A stretch of 64,000 nt of DNA, from the NCBI RefSeq assembly GCF_024746835.1, contig NZ_CP080531.1, positions 3,802,001 to 3,866,000 of the forward strand, read 5' to 3'. Numbering within the stretch: position 1 is the stretch's first letter; each line of letters opens with the position of its first letter. Below, piece by piece: positions 9,934-18,141 of this stretch. A program made the position numbers and the translations under genes. This DNA is from Mesorhizobium sp. AR02. Its GTDB lineage: Bacteria; Pseudomonadota; Alphaproteobacteria; Rhizobiales; Rhizobiaceae. The notes beneath the pieces were generated by a model. The model did no database searches. It was not told the DNA's origin and saw only the letters and a list, made by a program, of their open reading frames with translations.

Positions 9934-10154
9934 CCGTTGTGCGGCTGAACGTTTCCGCCACTCCTATCCCGTTTTTGAAGCGTGCATTGCGGCCGGGGCG
10001 CCACTTTGATCGCAATCAGCGCATCGAAGTCTGCGATTTAATTGGAACACCGGGCGACCGGCGGCCGGCCAAAAAAAGGGCTTGTGGCCCCGCTCAAGCG
10101 GTAATCGATCGCGCTGACGACATCTGGTACGCGCAAGATTTGGAGGACCCAGGA

Positions 10155-11114
10155 ATGACACTTGCTGCGGCCGAACCGGCAACGACTCTCCCAGCCATAG
10201 AGCAACGGCACCGCGATCAACGGCATTATCCTCACGGCGTAGCCTTCATGGATGGTCAGTACCTGCCGATGTCCGAAGCCAAGGTGTCCGTTCTCGACTG
10301 GGGCTTTCTGCATTCCGACGCCACCTACGACACCGTTCATGTTTGGGACGGGAGGTTCTTCAGGCTGGACCTGCACCTGGACCGGTTCTGCCGCGGGATG
10401 GAAAAACTCCGCATGAAGCTTCCCTACAACCGCAGCGAGATCGAAAAGATCCTGTCGACCTGTGTGGCGCTATCCGGGCACAAGTCGGCCTATGTCGAGA
10501 TGATCTGCACGCGAGGAGGCTCGCCCACCTTCAGTCGTGACCCGCGCCAGTCGGAGAATAGGTTCATCGCATTCGCGGTGCCTTTTGGGTCGGTCGCAAA
10601 CAAGGAGCAACTTGAGCGCGGCCTGCATGTCGCTATCAGCAACACCGTCCGGATCCCGCCCGAGTCGATCGATCCGACCATCAAGAACTATCACTGGCTC
10701 GATCTGGTGAAGGGCCTGTTCGATGCGTACGACTACGGTGCCGAAACAGCATTGATCGTCGACATCAACGGCAACATTGCCGAGGGACCTGGCTTCAACG
10801 TTTTCACCGTGAAGGACGGCCGCTTGAAGACCCCGGCTTATGGCGTCCTTGCCGGCATTACCCGCCGGACCGTATTTGATCTATGCGGCGAACTGAGCCT
10901 ATCCGTCAGCGCCGGCGACATCGATCGCGACGAGCTGAAGGGCTCCGATGAGGTTTTCATCACGTCTACAGCGGGCGGGATCATGCCGGTGTCCAAGATT
11001 GACGAAACCGTTGTAGGCGACGGCAAGGTTGGCGCTCTAACCCGCCAGCTGACAGACCTGTATTGGGAGAAGCATGCCGATCCGGCATGGTCGACCCCGG
11101 TAAATTACGCGTAG
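10155..11114 (+). CDS. Fold-type IV PLP aminotransferase, (R)-amine transaminase-like
   Basis: A 319-residue class-IV aminotransferase. The frame is open upstream, but ATG 10155 follows GGAGG at 10142-10146. The active-site loop HSDATYDTVHVWDGR (residues 53-67) and the segment SIDPTIKNYHWLDLVKG resemble characterised (R)-selective amine transaminases of the Aspergillus terreus type more than standard branched-chain aminotransferases. Lys177 in TIKNYHW aligns with the catalytic lysine. The late EVFITSTAGGIMPVSKID is the conserved phosphate and cofactor region. It sits 62 bp upstream of kbl, with an Lrp gene before it, so it may form a small amino-acid operon. The alternative, a branched-chain or D-amino-acid aminotransferase, cannot be excluded without assay. 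Confidence 0.85.
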   Translation: MTLAAAEPATTLPAIEQRHRDQRHYPHGVAFMDGQYLPMSEAKVSVLDWGFLHSDATYDTVHVWDGRFFRLDLHLDRFCRGMEKLRMKLPYNRSEIEKILSTCVALSGHKSAYVEMICTRGGSPTFSRDPRQSENRFIAFAVPFGSVANKEQLERGLHVAISNTVRIPPESIDPTIKNYHWLDLVKGLFDAYDYGAETALIVDINGNIAEGPGFNVFTVKDGRLKTPAYGVLAGITRRTVFDLCGELSLSVSAGDIDRDELKGSDEVFITSTAGGIMPVSKIDETVVGDGKVGALTRQLTDLYWEKHADPAWSTPVNYA

Positions 11115-11182
11115 TACCGCGATGTATTGTCGAGAGGGTCCTCCCTAGTGCGGGGAGGGCTGTGCTGCCGTGAGTTTTGCCG

Positions 11183-12367
11183 ATGACCGACGCTTTCATC
11201 TCTCATCTCTCCAACGAACTCGCCGGCCTGAAATCGGCTGGCCTCTATAAATCCGAGCGGGTGATCTCTTCGACCCAGTCGGCTGAGATCGAGGTCGGCG
11301 GGCAGAAGATGCTCAACTTCTGCGCCAACAACTATCTCGGCCTTGCCGACAGCGCCGATCTGCGCGCGGCGGCCAGCCAGGCGCTCGACCGCTATGGCTA
11401 CGGCATGGCGTCGGTGCGCTTCATCTCCGGCACGCAAGAGGAGCACAAACAGCTCGAGGCGACGATTTCATCCTTCCTCGGCCTGGAGGACACCATCCTC
11501 TATGGCTCCTGCTTCGACGCCAATGGCGGCCTGTTCGAGACGCTGCTTGGTGAGGAGGATGCGATCATCTCCGATGCGCTCAACCACGCCTCGATCATCG
11601 ACGGCGTGCGGCTGTCGAAGGCCAAACGCTTCCGCTACGCCAACAACGACATGGCCGATCTGGAAGCGCGGCTGAAGGAGGCGAAGGACTGCCGCTTCCG
11701 GCTGATCGCCACTGACGGCGTGTTTTCCATGGACGGTATCATCGCCAACCTGAAAGGCGTCTGCGATCTCGCCGAGAAATACGGTGCGATGGTGATGGTC
11801 GACGACAGCCACGCGGTTGGCTTCGTCGGCAGACACGGCCGCGGCTCGGCCGAACATTGCGGCGTCGAGGGCAGGGTGGACATCATCACCGGCACGCTCG
11901 GCAAGGCGCTGGGCGGCGCGTCCGGCGGCTACACCTCGGGCAAGAAGCAGGTGGTCGACTGGCTGCGCCAGCGCTCGCGCCCCTATCTGTTTTCCAACAC
12001 GCTGATGCCGGCGATCGCCGGCGCTTCGATCAAGGTCTTCGAACTGATCAAGGACGGCGACGGTTTGCGCAAGCGGCTCTACGACAATGCCGCGCGCTTC
12101 CGGACAGAGATGGGCAAGCTCGGCTTCACGCTGGCCGGCGCCGACCATCCGATCATCCCGGTGATGCTGGGCGATGCGACGTTGGCGCAGGAGATGGCGG
12201 CGCGCATGCTGAAGCGCGGCATCTATGTCATCGGCTTCTCCTTCCCGGTGGTGCCGAAGGGTCAGGCGCGCATCCGCACGCAAATGTCGGCGGCGCACTC
12301 AAGCGCCGACATCGACCGCGCTGTCGAGGCGTTTGCGGAGGTAGCAGGGGGACTGTCGATCATATAA
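11183..12367 (+). CDS. kbl: Glycine C-acetyltransferase (2-amino-3-ketobutyrate CoA ligase)
   Basis: A 394-residue fold-type I PLP enzyme that splits 2-amino-3-ketobutyrate with CoA into glycine and acetyl-CoA, the second step of threonine catabolism. Motifs match Kbl closely: [54 protein letters not shown] and [14 protein letters not shown] with the PLP lysine at about residue 241. ATG 11183 gives the normal length (Escherichia coli Kbl is 398 residues). Threonine dehydrogenase (tdh), often adjacent, is missing here, so its substrate must come from a gene elsewhere. Its GC-rich codon use is more core-like than its neighbours. Its product, glycine, is the ligand of the riboswitch at 17250. 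Confidence 0.95.
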   Translation: MTDAFISHLSNELAGLKSAGLYKSERVISSTQSAEIEVGGQKMLNFCANNYLGLADSADLRAAASQALDRYGYGMASVRFISGTQEEHKQLEATISSFLGLEDTILYGSCFDANGGLFETLLGEEDAIISDALNHASIIDGVRLSKAKRFRYANNDMADLEARLKEAKDCRFRLIATDGVFSMDGIIANLKGVCDLAEKYGAMVMVDDSHAVGFVGRHGRGSAEHCGVEGRVDIITGTLGKALGGASGGYTSGKKQVVDWLRQRSRPYLFSNTLMPAIAGASIKVFELIKDGDGLRKRLYDNAARFRTEMGKLGFTLAGADHPIIPVMLGDATLAQEMAARMLKRGIYVIGFSFPVVPKGQARIRTQMSAAHSSADIDRAVEAFAEVAGGLSII

Positions 12368-12427
12368 CCGGCGGTCTCTAACTGCCTCGCCGCCAAACAG
12401 AGCTTCCGGCGAAATTCTAGAGTCTCA

Positions 12428-13597
12428 TCAGAGTATGTGCGTTAGCTGCTTCGGCGCCCGAATCGTGAGCAGCTCGGCCTTTCCTTCAGTAACTACAACT
12501 GTTTCCTCGTGCAAAACGATTTTACCGGGCTCGTATTCCAAGGCAGGCTCAATGCAGAGCACCATGCCTGGCTGCAACACCGTATTGTCCTCCAGTCGAA
12601 TTGACGGCGGTTCGGTCAGCCGCAAACCAAGTCCATGCCCCATGCGCCCGTTGCTATTGAGGTCCGCCCCACCCGAAGAGAGTGCCTTGGCCATCTGCTC
12701 AAAGACAAATCCGGCCGTAACCCCTGCTGTTGCCGCTTGAAGCCCAATCTCGTGCGCTTCCCAAACCTTGTCTTGAGCATACCGTAGGGCATCTGTAGCC
12801 CTGCCAACCTGGTAGTTACGATCGTAATCGCAGAAGTACCCGTCGAAGGTCGTACCCGTGTCGATGAAGAGCAGGTCGCCATCAGCGATCGGCCGATCCC
12901 TTGGGCCGCCCGTAATCTCGAAAGGCCCGCCGACGTCGGATCTGCAAATGAGAGTCGGGATAGCGCTGGCGCCTCCCATATTAAGGCGACCGCGGAATTC
13001 GCGAAGGATAGTGCGTTCAGTATCGCCGATTTTAACGAAACCGGGGACTTGGGCGTATACGGCACCCGCGATGTCGACAGCCTTTTTGATTTTACTGACC
13101 TCGGCCGCGCTCTTGATCATGCGGAGCTGCCAAATGAGGCTTGCGCCATCAACAATCTCAACGCTTTTCAGATCACCGATGATCGCATTCAATTGCGTTA
13201 CCGGCATCCCCAGTCGCAGTTCGAAACCAAGCTCGGCGCCGACCCGTCCGTGTCGTCGGGACAGGTCGGATATCGCAGCGACAACAAGAGATGTGCCTTC
13301 GTCCTCGGGCCGAGGCGAAGGCCAGGATCGGATTTCCTTGATCCACGTCTTCTCGATGATAGCCCTGCCGATCTCTGGAATGATCGCAAGGGGCGCCCCG
13401 GTAGCAGGCACCAACACGAACCAAGGTCGCGTGTAGCTCTCCCAGAACGTGGAATCGACACCGATGAAATACCGGATATTGTCCATCGAAGTGAGCAACA
13501 AACCGTCCAGGCGATGTTGACCCATTAACAGCTGAGCCCGACTGACACGCTCTTCGAACTCAGTCGGCGCAAAGCCGTAGGAGGCTTCCTGATCCAT
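12428..13597 (-). CDS. M24-family metallopeptidase (Xaa-Pro aminopeptidase/creatinase fold)
   Basis: A 389-residue protein with an N-terminal creatinase-type domain (about residues 14-155) and a C-terminal pita-bread catalytic domain. All five metal ligands of the metallopeptidase branch are present: Asp246 and Asp257 in FIDTGTTFDGYFCDYDRNY, His321 in GHGLGLRLTEPPS, Glu350 in LCIEPALEY and Glu364 in LHEETVVVTE. It is therefore more likely a dipeptidase or related hydrolase than a true creatinase, which lacks the metals. ATG 13597 gives the typical length although the frame extends to 13717. It is the last gene of the leftward operon led by the glycine riboswitch. Confidence 0.88.
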   Translation of the reverse strand: MDQEASYGFAPTEFEERVSRAQLLMGQHRLDGLLLTSMDNIRYFIGVDSTFWESYTRPWFVLVPATGAPLAIIPEIGRAIIEKTWIKEIRSWPSPRPEDEGTSLVVAAISDLSRRHGRVGAELGFELRLGMPVTQLNAIIGDLKSVEIVDGASLIWQLRMIKSAAEVSKIKKAVDIAGAVYAQVPGFVKIGDTERTILREFRGRLNMGGASAIPTLICRSDVGGPFEITGGPRDRPIADGDLLFIDTGTTFDGYFCDYDRNYQVGRATDALRYAQDKVWEAHEIGLQAATAGVTAGFVFEQMAKALSSGGADLNSNGRMGHGLGLRLTEPPSIRLEDNTVLQPGMVLCIEPALEYEPGKIVLHEETVVVTEGKAELLTIRAPKQLTHIL

Positions 13598-13655
13598 TCT
13601 GTAACCCTGTCTATCCAAACGTTCTCGGCCGTGGCGGCTGCATCTACCCACCATC

Positions 13656-14193
13656 CTAAAGGCGCTCAGTGCACGAAAGATGCCAAAATGGCGCCGGCGG
13701 CACAGACGCTGTTTCAATTGTGCCTAATCGGTCGACGGATCTGTTTCTCTCACCCACAGAGTCAGGCCGCCTGAGCTTCCAACCCGCCCCCCCCTCGATT
13801 GCCTCCACGGCCACTGCTTCATCGTTGTCTGATGTATCTCCAGTAATGCCTACCGCACCAAGCAACCGACCGGTCTGGTCTCGCACCAGGACACCCCCGG
13901 GAACGGGGACTATTTTGCCGCCTGATATGGCGGTTAGGCCAGCTACAAAATGAGGGCGGTCGGCTGATGCTTTGTCGAGCCAGCGTGAACCAAAGCCGAC
14001 AGCCAAAGCACCGTAAGCCTTGCCGAATGCAAGTTCAAAGCGGAGCATTGAAGCCCCGTCCTGCTTCTGGAACGCGACCAAGTGGCCGCCAGCATCCAGA
14101 ACCGCAACGCTCAAGGGCTTGAGACCCTTTCCGCCCTGTGGAGCACGCCCTATTAATGATGTAATTGGCGACTTCCAATTTCAGATTAGTCAT
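13656..14193 (-). pseudogene. GlcG/HbpS-like protein, frameshifted
   Basis: The main frame carries PLSVAVLDAGGHLVAFQKQD, FELAFGKAYGALAVGFGSRW, SGGKIVPVPGGVLVRDQTG and LLGAVGITGDTSDNDEAVAV, the signature of the GlcG/HbpS (DUF336) family. The expected N-terminus, MTNLKLEVANYIIN from ATG 14193 with AAGGAAG just upstream, is in another frame; a one-base shift near 14145-14155 separates them. The C-terminus beyond EAIEGG is unusually long and passes through a run of seven G, so a second shift is possible. Family members bind haem or small ligands and often sit beside catabolic oxidoreductases. Here it lies 36 bp after the D-amino-acid dehydrogenase and 58 bp before the M24 peptidase. Confidence 0.8.
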
Positions 14194-15269
14194 GTTCGAC
14201 TTCCTTGGGCTTTATAGCAGGGACGTCTACTACGCTGCCAAACGAGCATCGACCGGAAGATCCGTAGCCACAACCGTGGCCAGCATGGCCGAAGTTGCCG
14301 CAGAAAGCGTCCACCCGAGATGCCCATGACCCGTATTATAGAAGACTCCAGGAACCCGGCCTTTGCCGACGCGTGGCATCATGTTCGGCATCATCGGTCG
14401 AAGCCCTGCCCACGGCACAACGTGTTCAGTTGCCACTTTCGGGAACATCATCCGCGTCCAGTCGACCAACGGTCTGATGCGATCTTCACGGATGTCGAAA
14501 TTGACACCATTGAACTCTGCGGTCCCTGCCACCCGCAGACGCGCAGCGCCGAGGCGGCTGGTCACGATTTTCGCCCGGTCGTCCAGAATGCTCACCCAAG
14601 GCGCCGAGGAATCCGCCGCAGACCCGTCCAACTCCACCGTAATGGAATACCCTTTCACCGGATAAATATTGATGCGATCCCCGAACATCGCAGCGATATC
14701 GCGACTGTTTGTTCCCGCACACACTACAATCCCGTCGGCTTCTAGCGTCTGATCGGTGCCACCAGTTGTGCAAATGAGGTTAAAGCGATCTCCACGTTCA
14801 ACCCGGGTCACCTCAGCGTCATAGATGAAATGGGCACCTAGCTTTATGCAGGCCTTTTCCAAACCCGCGCAATATTTGTGGATGTCGCCGGTAGAATCCG
14901 ACGGGGTGTAAAATCCTCCATAAAAATTACCATGCAGTGCAGGTTCAATCCCGGCAAGTTCGCTGGGCGTCACCGGACGCCGGTCGAGGCCACCCTCATT
15001 CAGCATCCCGTTCACCTTTAACGCGTGGTCGAAGCCAGCTTTGTCCCAGCAAACATGCAGGATACCGCGATGGACGTGATCAAAGTCGATGCCTTCGCGG
15101 TCAGCGATCTCGAAGAGGTGCTTACGGGCCGCGATAGCCAGGCGGGTCGTTTCAATCGTGTTCTCGCGATATCGCGAAATATTGGACACGAATTCAAGCA
15201 GCCAGCTGTACTTGTGCCACGACGGAGTAGGATTCATGAGGAGCGGGGCATCCCGCCGAAGCATCCACT

Positions 15270-16992
15270 GTAACCGGGGCAGATTACCGGGCGGTGGGGG
15301 TTTGCAGGCGCGTGCGTTCGTGATTCACCCTTTGCGTGATGTTACCACCGACTGATTCGCTTGAAGGCTTGTCGCTCGCGGAACTCCGCGGGCTGGTTTC
15401 TGCGCTGATCGGCGAAGTGCGCGGTCTTCAAGGCCGGGTCGAGAGCCTTGAGATCGAGAACCAGGCGCTACGCGCCGAGAACCAGACCCTAAAGGATGAG
15501 ATCGCCCGGCTGAAGGACCTGCCGCCGCGTCCCCCGGTCAAGCCGACCAAGCCATCGGGCATGGAGAAGGCGACGCAGCCGACATCTGGCAAGGGCAAGC
15601 GCCGCCGGCGCGGCGCCAAGCGCGACGGCGGTCGCGTGAGCCGCGAGGTGACGGTTGCGGTGAGCGCTCCTGCGGGCTCTCGCTTCAAGGGGTATGAGAC
15701 GATCCTGGTGCGCGATCTGGCGTTGTCGGCCGAGGTGGTGCGCTATCGCCGCGAGCGCTGGGTGACACCGACCGGCGAAACGATGGTGGCGCCCTTGCCG
15801 GCGGGGATCATCGGCGGCTGGGGCGCGAACCTGCGCCGCTTCATTCTGGCCTGTCACATTCAAGGCCAGGTGACGACGGAGCGGTTGACGGCGTTGTTGA
15901 CCGGGATCGGGGTCGACATTTCGAAGCGCCAGGTGGTGCGGCTGATTTCGGAGGGCCTGGAGGCCTTCGCGGCGGAGGACCGTGACGTGCTGCGCGCCGG
16001 GCTGGCTACGGCGCCCTGGATCACCGTCGATGATACGTCGGCGCGCCACGCCCACCAGGACGGCTACACCACCCAGATCGGCGACCGCCGCTTCACCGCG
16101 TTCCGCACCGGGCGATCGAAGTCACGGGAGGCGTTCCTGGCGACGCTGCGTGCCGGGCACAGCGATTACTTCATCAATGAAGAGGCCCTGGCCTATATGC
16201 GCGGCCGCAACCTCGCCGGTCCGGTGATCGCGCGGCTGGCGGCTGCGCCGCACAAGGCATTTGCCGACAGCGCCGCATGGCAGGCGCATCTGGCCGCACT
16301 CGGCCTCGACCAGCTCGCGGTTGAGCCCAACCCAGTCAGGATCGCCACCGAAGGGGCGATGTGGGGAGCGATCCGCCACCACGGCTTTCTTGGCGATACC
16401 GTGGTCGTGTCCGATGATGCCGGCCAGTTCCGCATCGGCGACCATGCTCTGTGCTGGGTCCACGCCGAGCGGCTCGTCCATAAATTGATACCCGTGACCC
16501 CGGATCAACGTCAGGCCGTCGACATCATGCGCCAGTTGATCTGGTGGTTCTATCGCGACCTCCAGAGCTACCAGCGTGCTCCTTGTCCGCGCCGCGCGGC
16601 GGCCCTGCGCGCCCGCTTCGAGCGCCTGTTCAAACGACGAACCGGCTACGTCATGCTCGACCGGCTTCTTGCCAGGCTGCATCGCCGCAAGCATGAACTC
16701 CTGCGCGTTCTCGATCGTCCCGAGATCCCGCTCCACACCAATGGCTCGGAAAACGACATCCGCACCTTCGTCACCAAGCGCAAGATCTCCGGCGGAACCG
16801 TCAGCGAGGCAGGCAAGAACGCCCGCGACGTCCTGCTCGGCCTGATGAAGACCTGCATCAAGCTCGACGTCTCATTCTTCCGCTATCTCGGCGACCGCCT
16901 CGGCATACCAACACAAGAGTCGATTCCGCCGCTCCCGGATCTCGTTAGGCAAGCCGCTCAAGCCTGACTGCCCGGTAATCTGCCCCGGTTAC
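15270..16992. mobile_element. IS66-family (ISBst12 group) element, copy 1
   Basis: A 1723-bp element with perfect 23-bp inverted ends (15270-15292 and 16970-16992, starting GTAACCGGGGCAG), one transposase gene and no tnpA or tnpB accessory genes, which fits the ISBst12 group. It is flanked by GCATCCACT at 15261-15269 and 16993-17001, a 9-bp direct repeat. A near-identical inverted copy lies at 57024-58749. Confidence 0.95.
15339..16967 (+). CDS. IS66-family transposase (ISBst12 group), copy 1
   Basis: A 542-residue IS66-type transposase. It begins with a coiled-coil leucine-rich segment (LRGLVSALIGEVRGLQGRVE, about residues 12-60), then a basic linker, then the DDE domain: APWITVDDTSARHAHQDGYT (first Asp), VVVSDDAGQFRIGDHALCWV (second Asp) and LHTNGSENDIRTFVTKRKIS (Glu). 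GTG 15336 is an alternative start one codon earlier. It differs from copy 2 by one arginine codon and at most a few substitutions in the protein, so the two copies are recently related. No stop or frameshift is seen, so it is probably active. Confidence 0.93.
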   Translation: MLPPTDSLEGLSLAELRGLVSALIGEVRGLQGRVESLEIENQALRAENQTLKDEIARLKDLPPRPPVKPTKPSGMEKATQPTSGKGKRRRRGAKRDGGRVSREVTVAVSAPAGSRFKGYETILVRDLALSAEVVRYRRERWVTPTGETMVAPLPAGIIGGWGANLRRFILACHIQGQVTTERLTALLTGIGVDISKRQVVRLISEGLEAFAAEDRDVLRAGLATAPWITVDDTSARHAHQDGYTTQIGDRRFTAFRTGRSKSREAFLATLRAGHSDYFINEEALAYMRGRNLAGPVIARLAAAPHKAFADSAAWQAHLAALGLDQLAVEPNPVRIATEGAMWGAIRHHGFLGDTVVVSDDAGQFRIGDHALCWVHAERLVHKLIPVTPDQRQAVDIMRQLIWWFYRDLQSYQRAPCPRRAAALRARFERLFKRRTGYVMLDRLLARLHRRKHELLRVLDRPEIPLHTNGSENDIRTFVTKRKISGGTVSEAGKNARDVLLGLMKTCIKLDVSFFRYLGDRLGIPTQESIPPLPDLVRQAAQA

Positions 16993-17249
16993 GCATCCAC
17001 TTGATTCCCTTAAGCACGGTCGACCAATGATTCCAGACTTCGGCATTGCTTGCGGACAACTGGCCACCGTTGGCAAACGAGGTTTCCATCGCGGTGTAAC
17101 GACGCCGCTCGACCACGGTCACGTCGTAGCCTTGCTCCAACAGCGCATAAGCCGTCGACACGCCGGCAATTCCGGCGCCAATTACAATGATTTTAGGCAT
17201 GTCAAACTCCGAACAGTGCAATGGGTGCGAGGTTGGCCCGCGGCGAATC

Positions 17250-17425
17250 CCCAAATCTGTCTCGGGTACCTGAGAGCTTAACCGGACCTGCCGGCTTTCC
17301 CCTTCGGTGGACGCTCGTGGCGTCTCTCTCCAGATCGTTCGGCGGTGCGGTCACTTTTGCCTGAGAGTTTCCTTGGGGGGTTGCTCCGTCGGCGTCGGCA
17401 GTTGCCGATCTCTCCTGTCCAGCCT
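17250..17425 (-). promoter_or_regulatory. Tandem glycine riboswitch
   Basis: Read on the minus strand, two consecutive aptamers are visible. The first (about 17421 to 17348) has GGACAGGAGAGAT, then a GGAGCAACCCCCCAAGG junction and AAACTCTCAGGCAAAAG. The second (about 17338 to 17252) has GATCTGGAGAGAGACGCC, ACCGAAGGGGAAAGCCGG and CTCTCAGGTACCCGAGACAG. These are the conserved elements of the glycine riboswitch (gcvT motif) in its cooperative two-aptamer form. The dadA start codon is about 50 nt downstream, so it should control dadA and the following GlcG-like and M24 genes. Confidence 0.93.
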
Positions 17426-18141
17426 TTGAACGGCGCACCTATACGCCGATAGGTCACGCCATTGATCGCCATTTTCTCTGCGGGGCTGAAATGTACGGAC
17501 CAATCTTTCGGGCTTTCTGGCGATATGAGCTCAAGCGTGCCCAAGGGGCGCGGCCGATTAGCTCAGCCATAGGCTTTCGCCCTCACAGATCCGGGCGGGC
17601 GGGTTCTCCGCATCAAATGTAGCCGGCCACATTTTGCAGAGCGTTCTTAGCTTGGCGTCGCACAAAAAGGCGAGTGGCGAAAGCGGAGCGGTTCCTTTCA
17701 GAGCGTATCCCCGTATGGCCTAACGGGCCCGAGGCTGCGATTTTGGCCAATTTTGCGGAATTATCAGAGAACTTCACGGCATCCTTCGGTAGCCCCAAGT
17801 GCATCTCGCATCCCAAACCACATCGGTTTGTGTGATCCACATTTCATCAGTCACCGTAGTTTGGCGCAAAGCCTTCGCTCTCACATGTCATCCTTTCGAG
17901 GTCGTGGAGCAATAATTCTAACCCGCGATTGAAGTTTCAAGATGCGACAAGACCGGGGAAATCGACGCGCTAACCTTCGCCGCGAAGAACGGACGCGTGC
18001 CCCGTTCGGAATGGTGTCTTCCCATGTTCAACAAGCGAGTTACTCGTGCCGGCCGAGAGGTCAGCCGAGATGAACGAAGGCTTTCGCATACACCCGTCTA
18101 TGAAGGTCGCCAGATCTGCATAAGAAGAACAAAGAGGAGCA
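17426..18141. other. Non-coding stretch between riboswitch and prolyl-oligopeptidase gene
   Basis: It should contain the leftward promoter for the riboswitch operon and the rightward promoter for the peptidase. No convincing gene or promoter boxes were identified; a 75-codon leftward open stretch near 17613-17840 shows no family feature. Confidence 0.4.

Larger units (their letters stand above)
14230..17200 (-). pseudogene. dadA: D-amino-acid dehydrogenase (DadA-like), interrupted by ISBst12 element
   Basis: The N-terminal part (ATG 17200 to 17002) has the FAD Rossmann motif PKIIVIGAGIAGVSTAYALL and SFANGGQLSASNAEVWNHWS. After removal of the ISBst12 element and one copy of its target duplication it joins in frame, KGIKWM into LRRDAPLLMNPTPSWHKYSW, and runs to 14230. 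The C-terminal part includes SDSTGDIHKYCAGLEKACIK, NIYPVKGYSITVELDG and GHLGWTLSAATSAMLATVVA, typical of the DadA/glycine-oxidase family. Intact it would be about 410 residues, oxidising D-amino acids or glycine to oxo acids at the membrane. The tandem glycine riboswitch about 50 bp upstream suggests glycine is its physiological substrate or signal. As it stands the gene is disrupted. Confidence 0.92.

Noticed and set aside
11468..12298. Leftward open frame opposite kbl
   Set aside because: High-GC antisense reading of a strongly conserved gene; low-complexity composition and no motif.
12428..13597. Naming the M24 protein creatinase
   Set aside because: All five metal ligands of M24 metallopeptidases are present, whereas true creatinase lacks them.
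17278..17544. Leftward ORFs across the riboswitch
   Set aside because: The region matches a structured RNA, and the peptides show no family feature.
17613..17840. Leftward 75-codon frame before the prolyl-oligopeptidase gene
   Set aside because: No domain, no good ribosome-binding site and no conserved neighbour.
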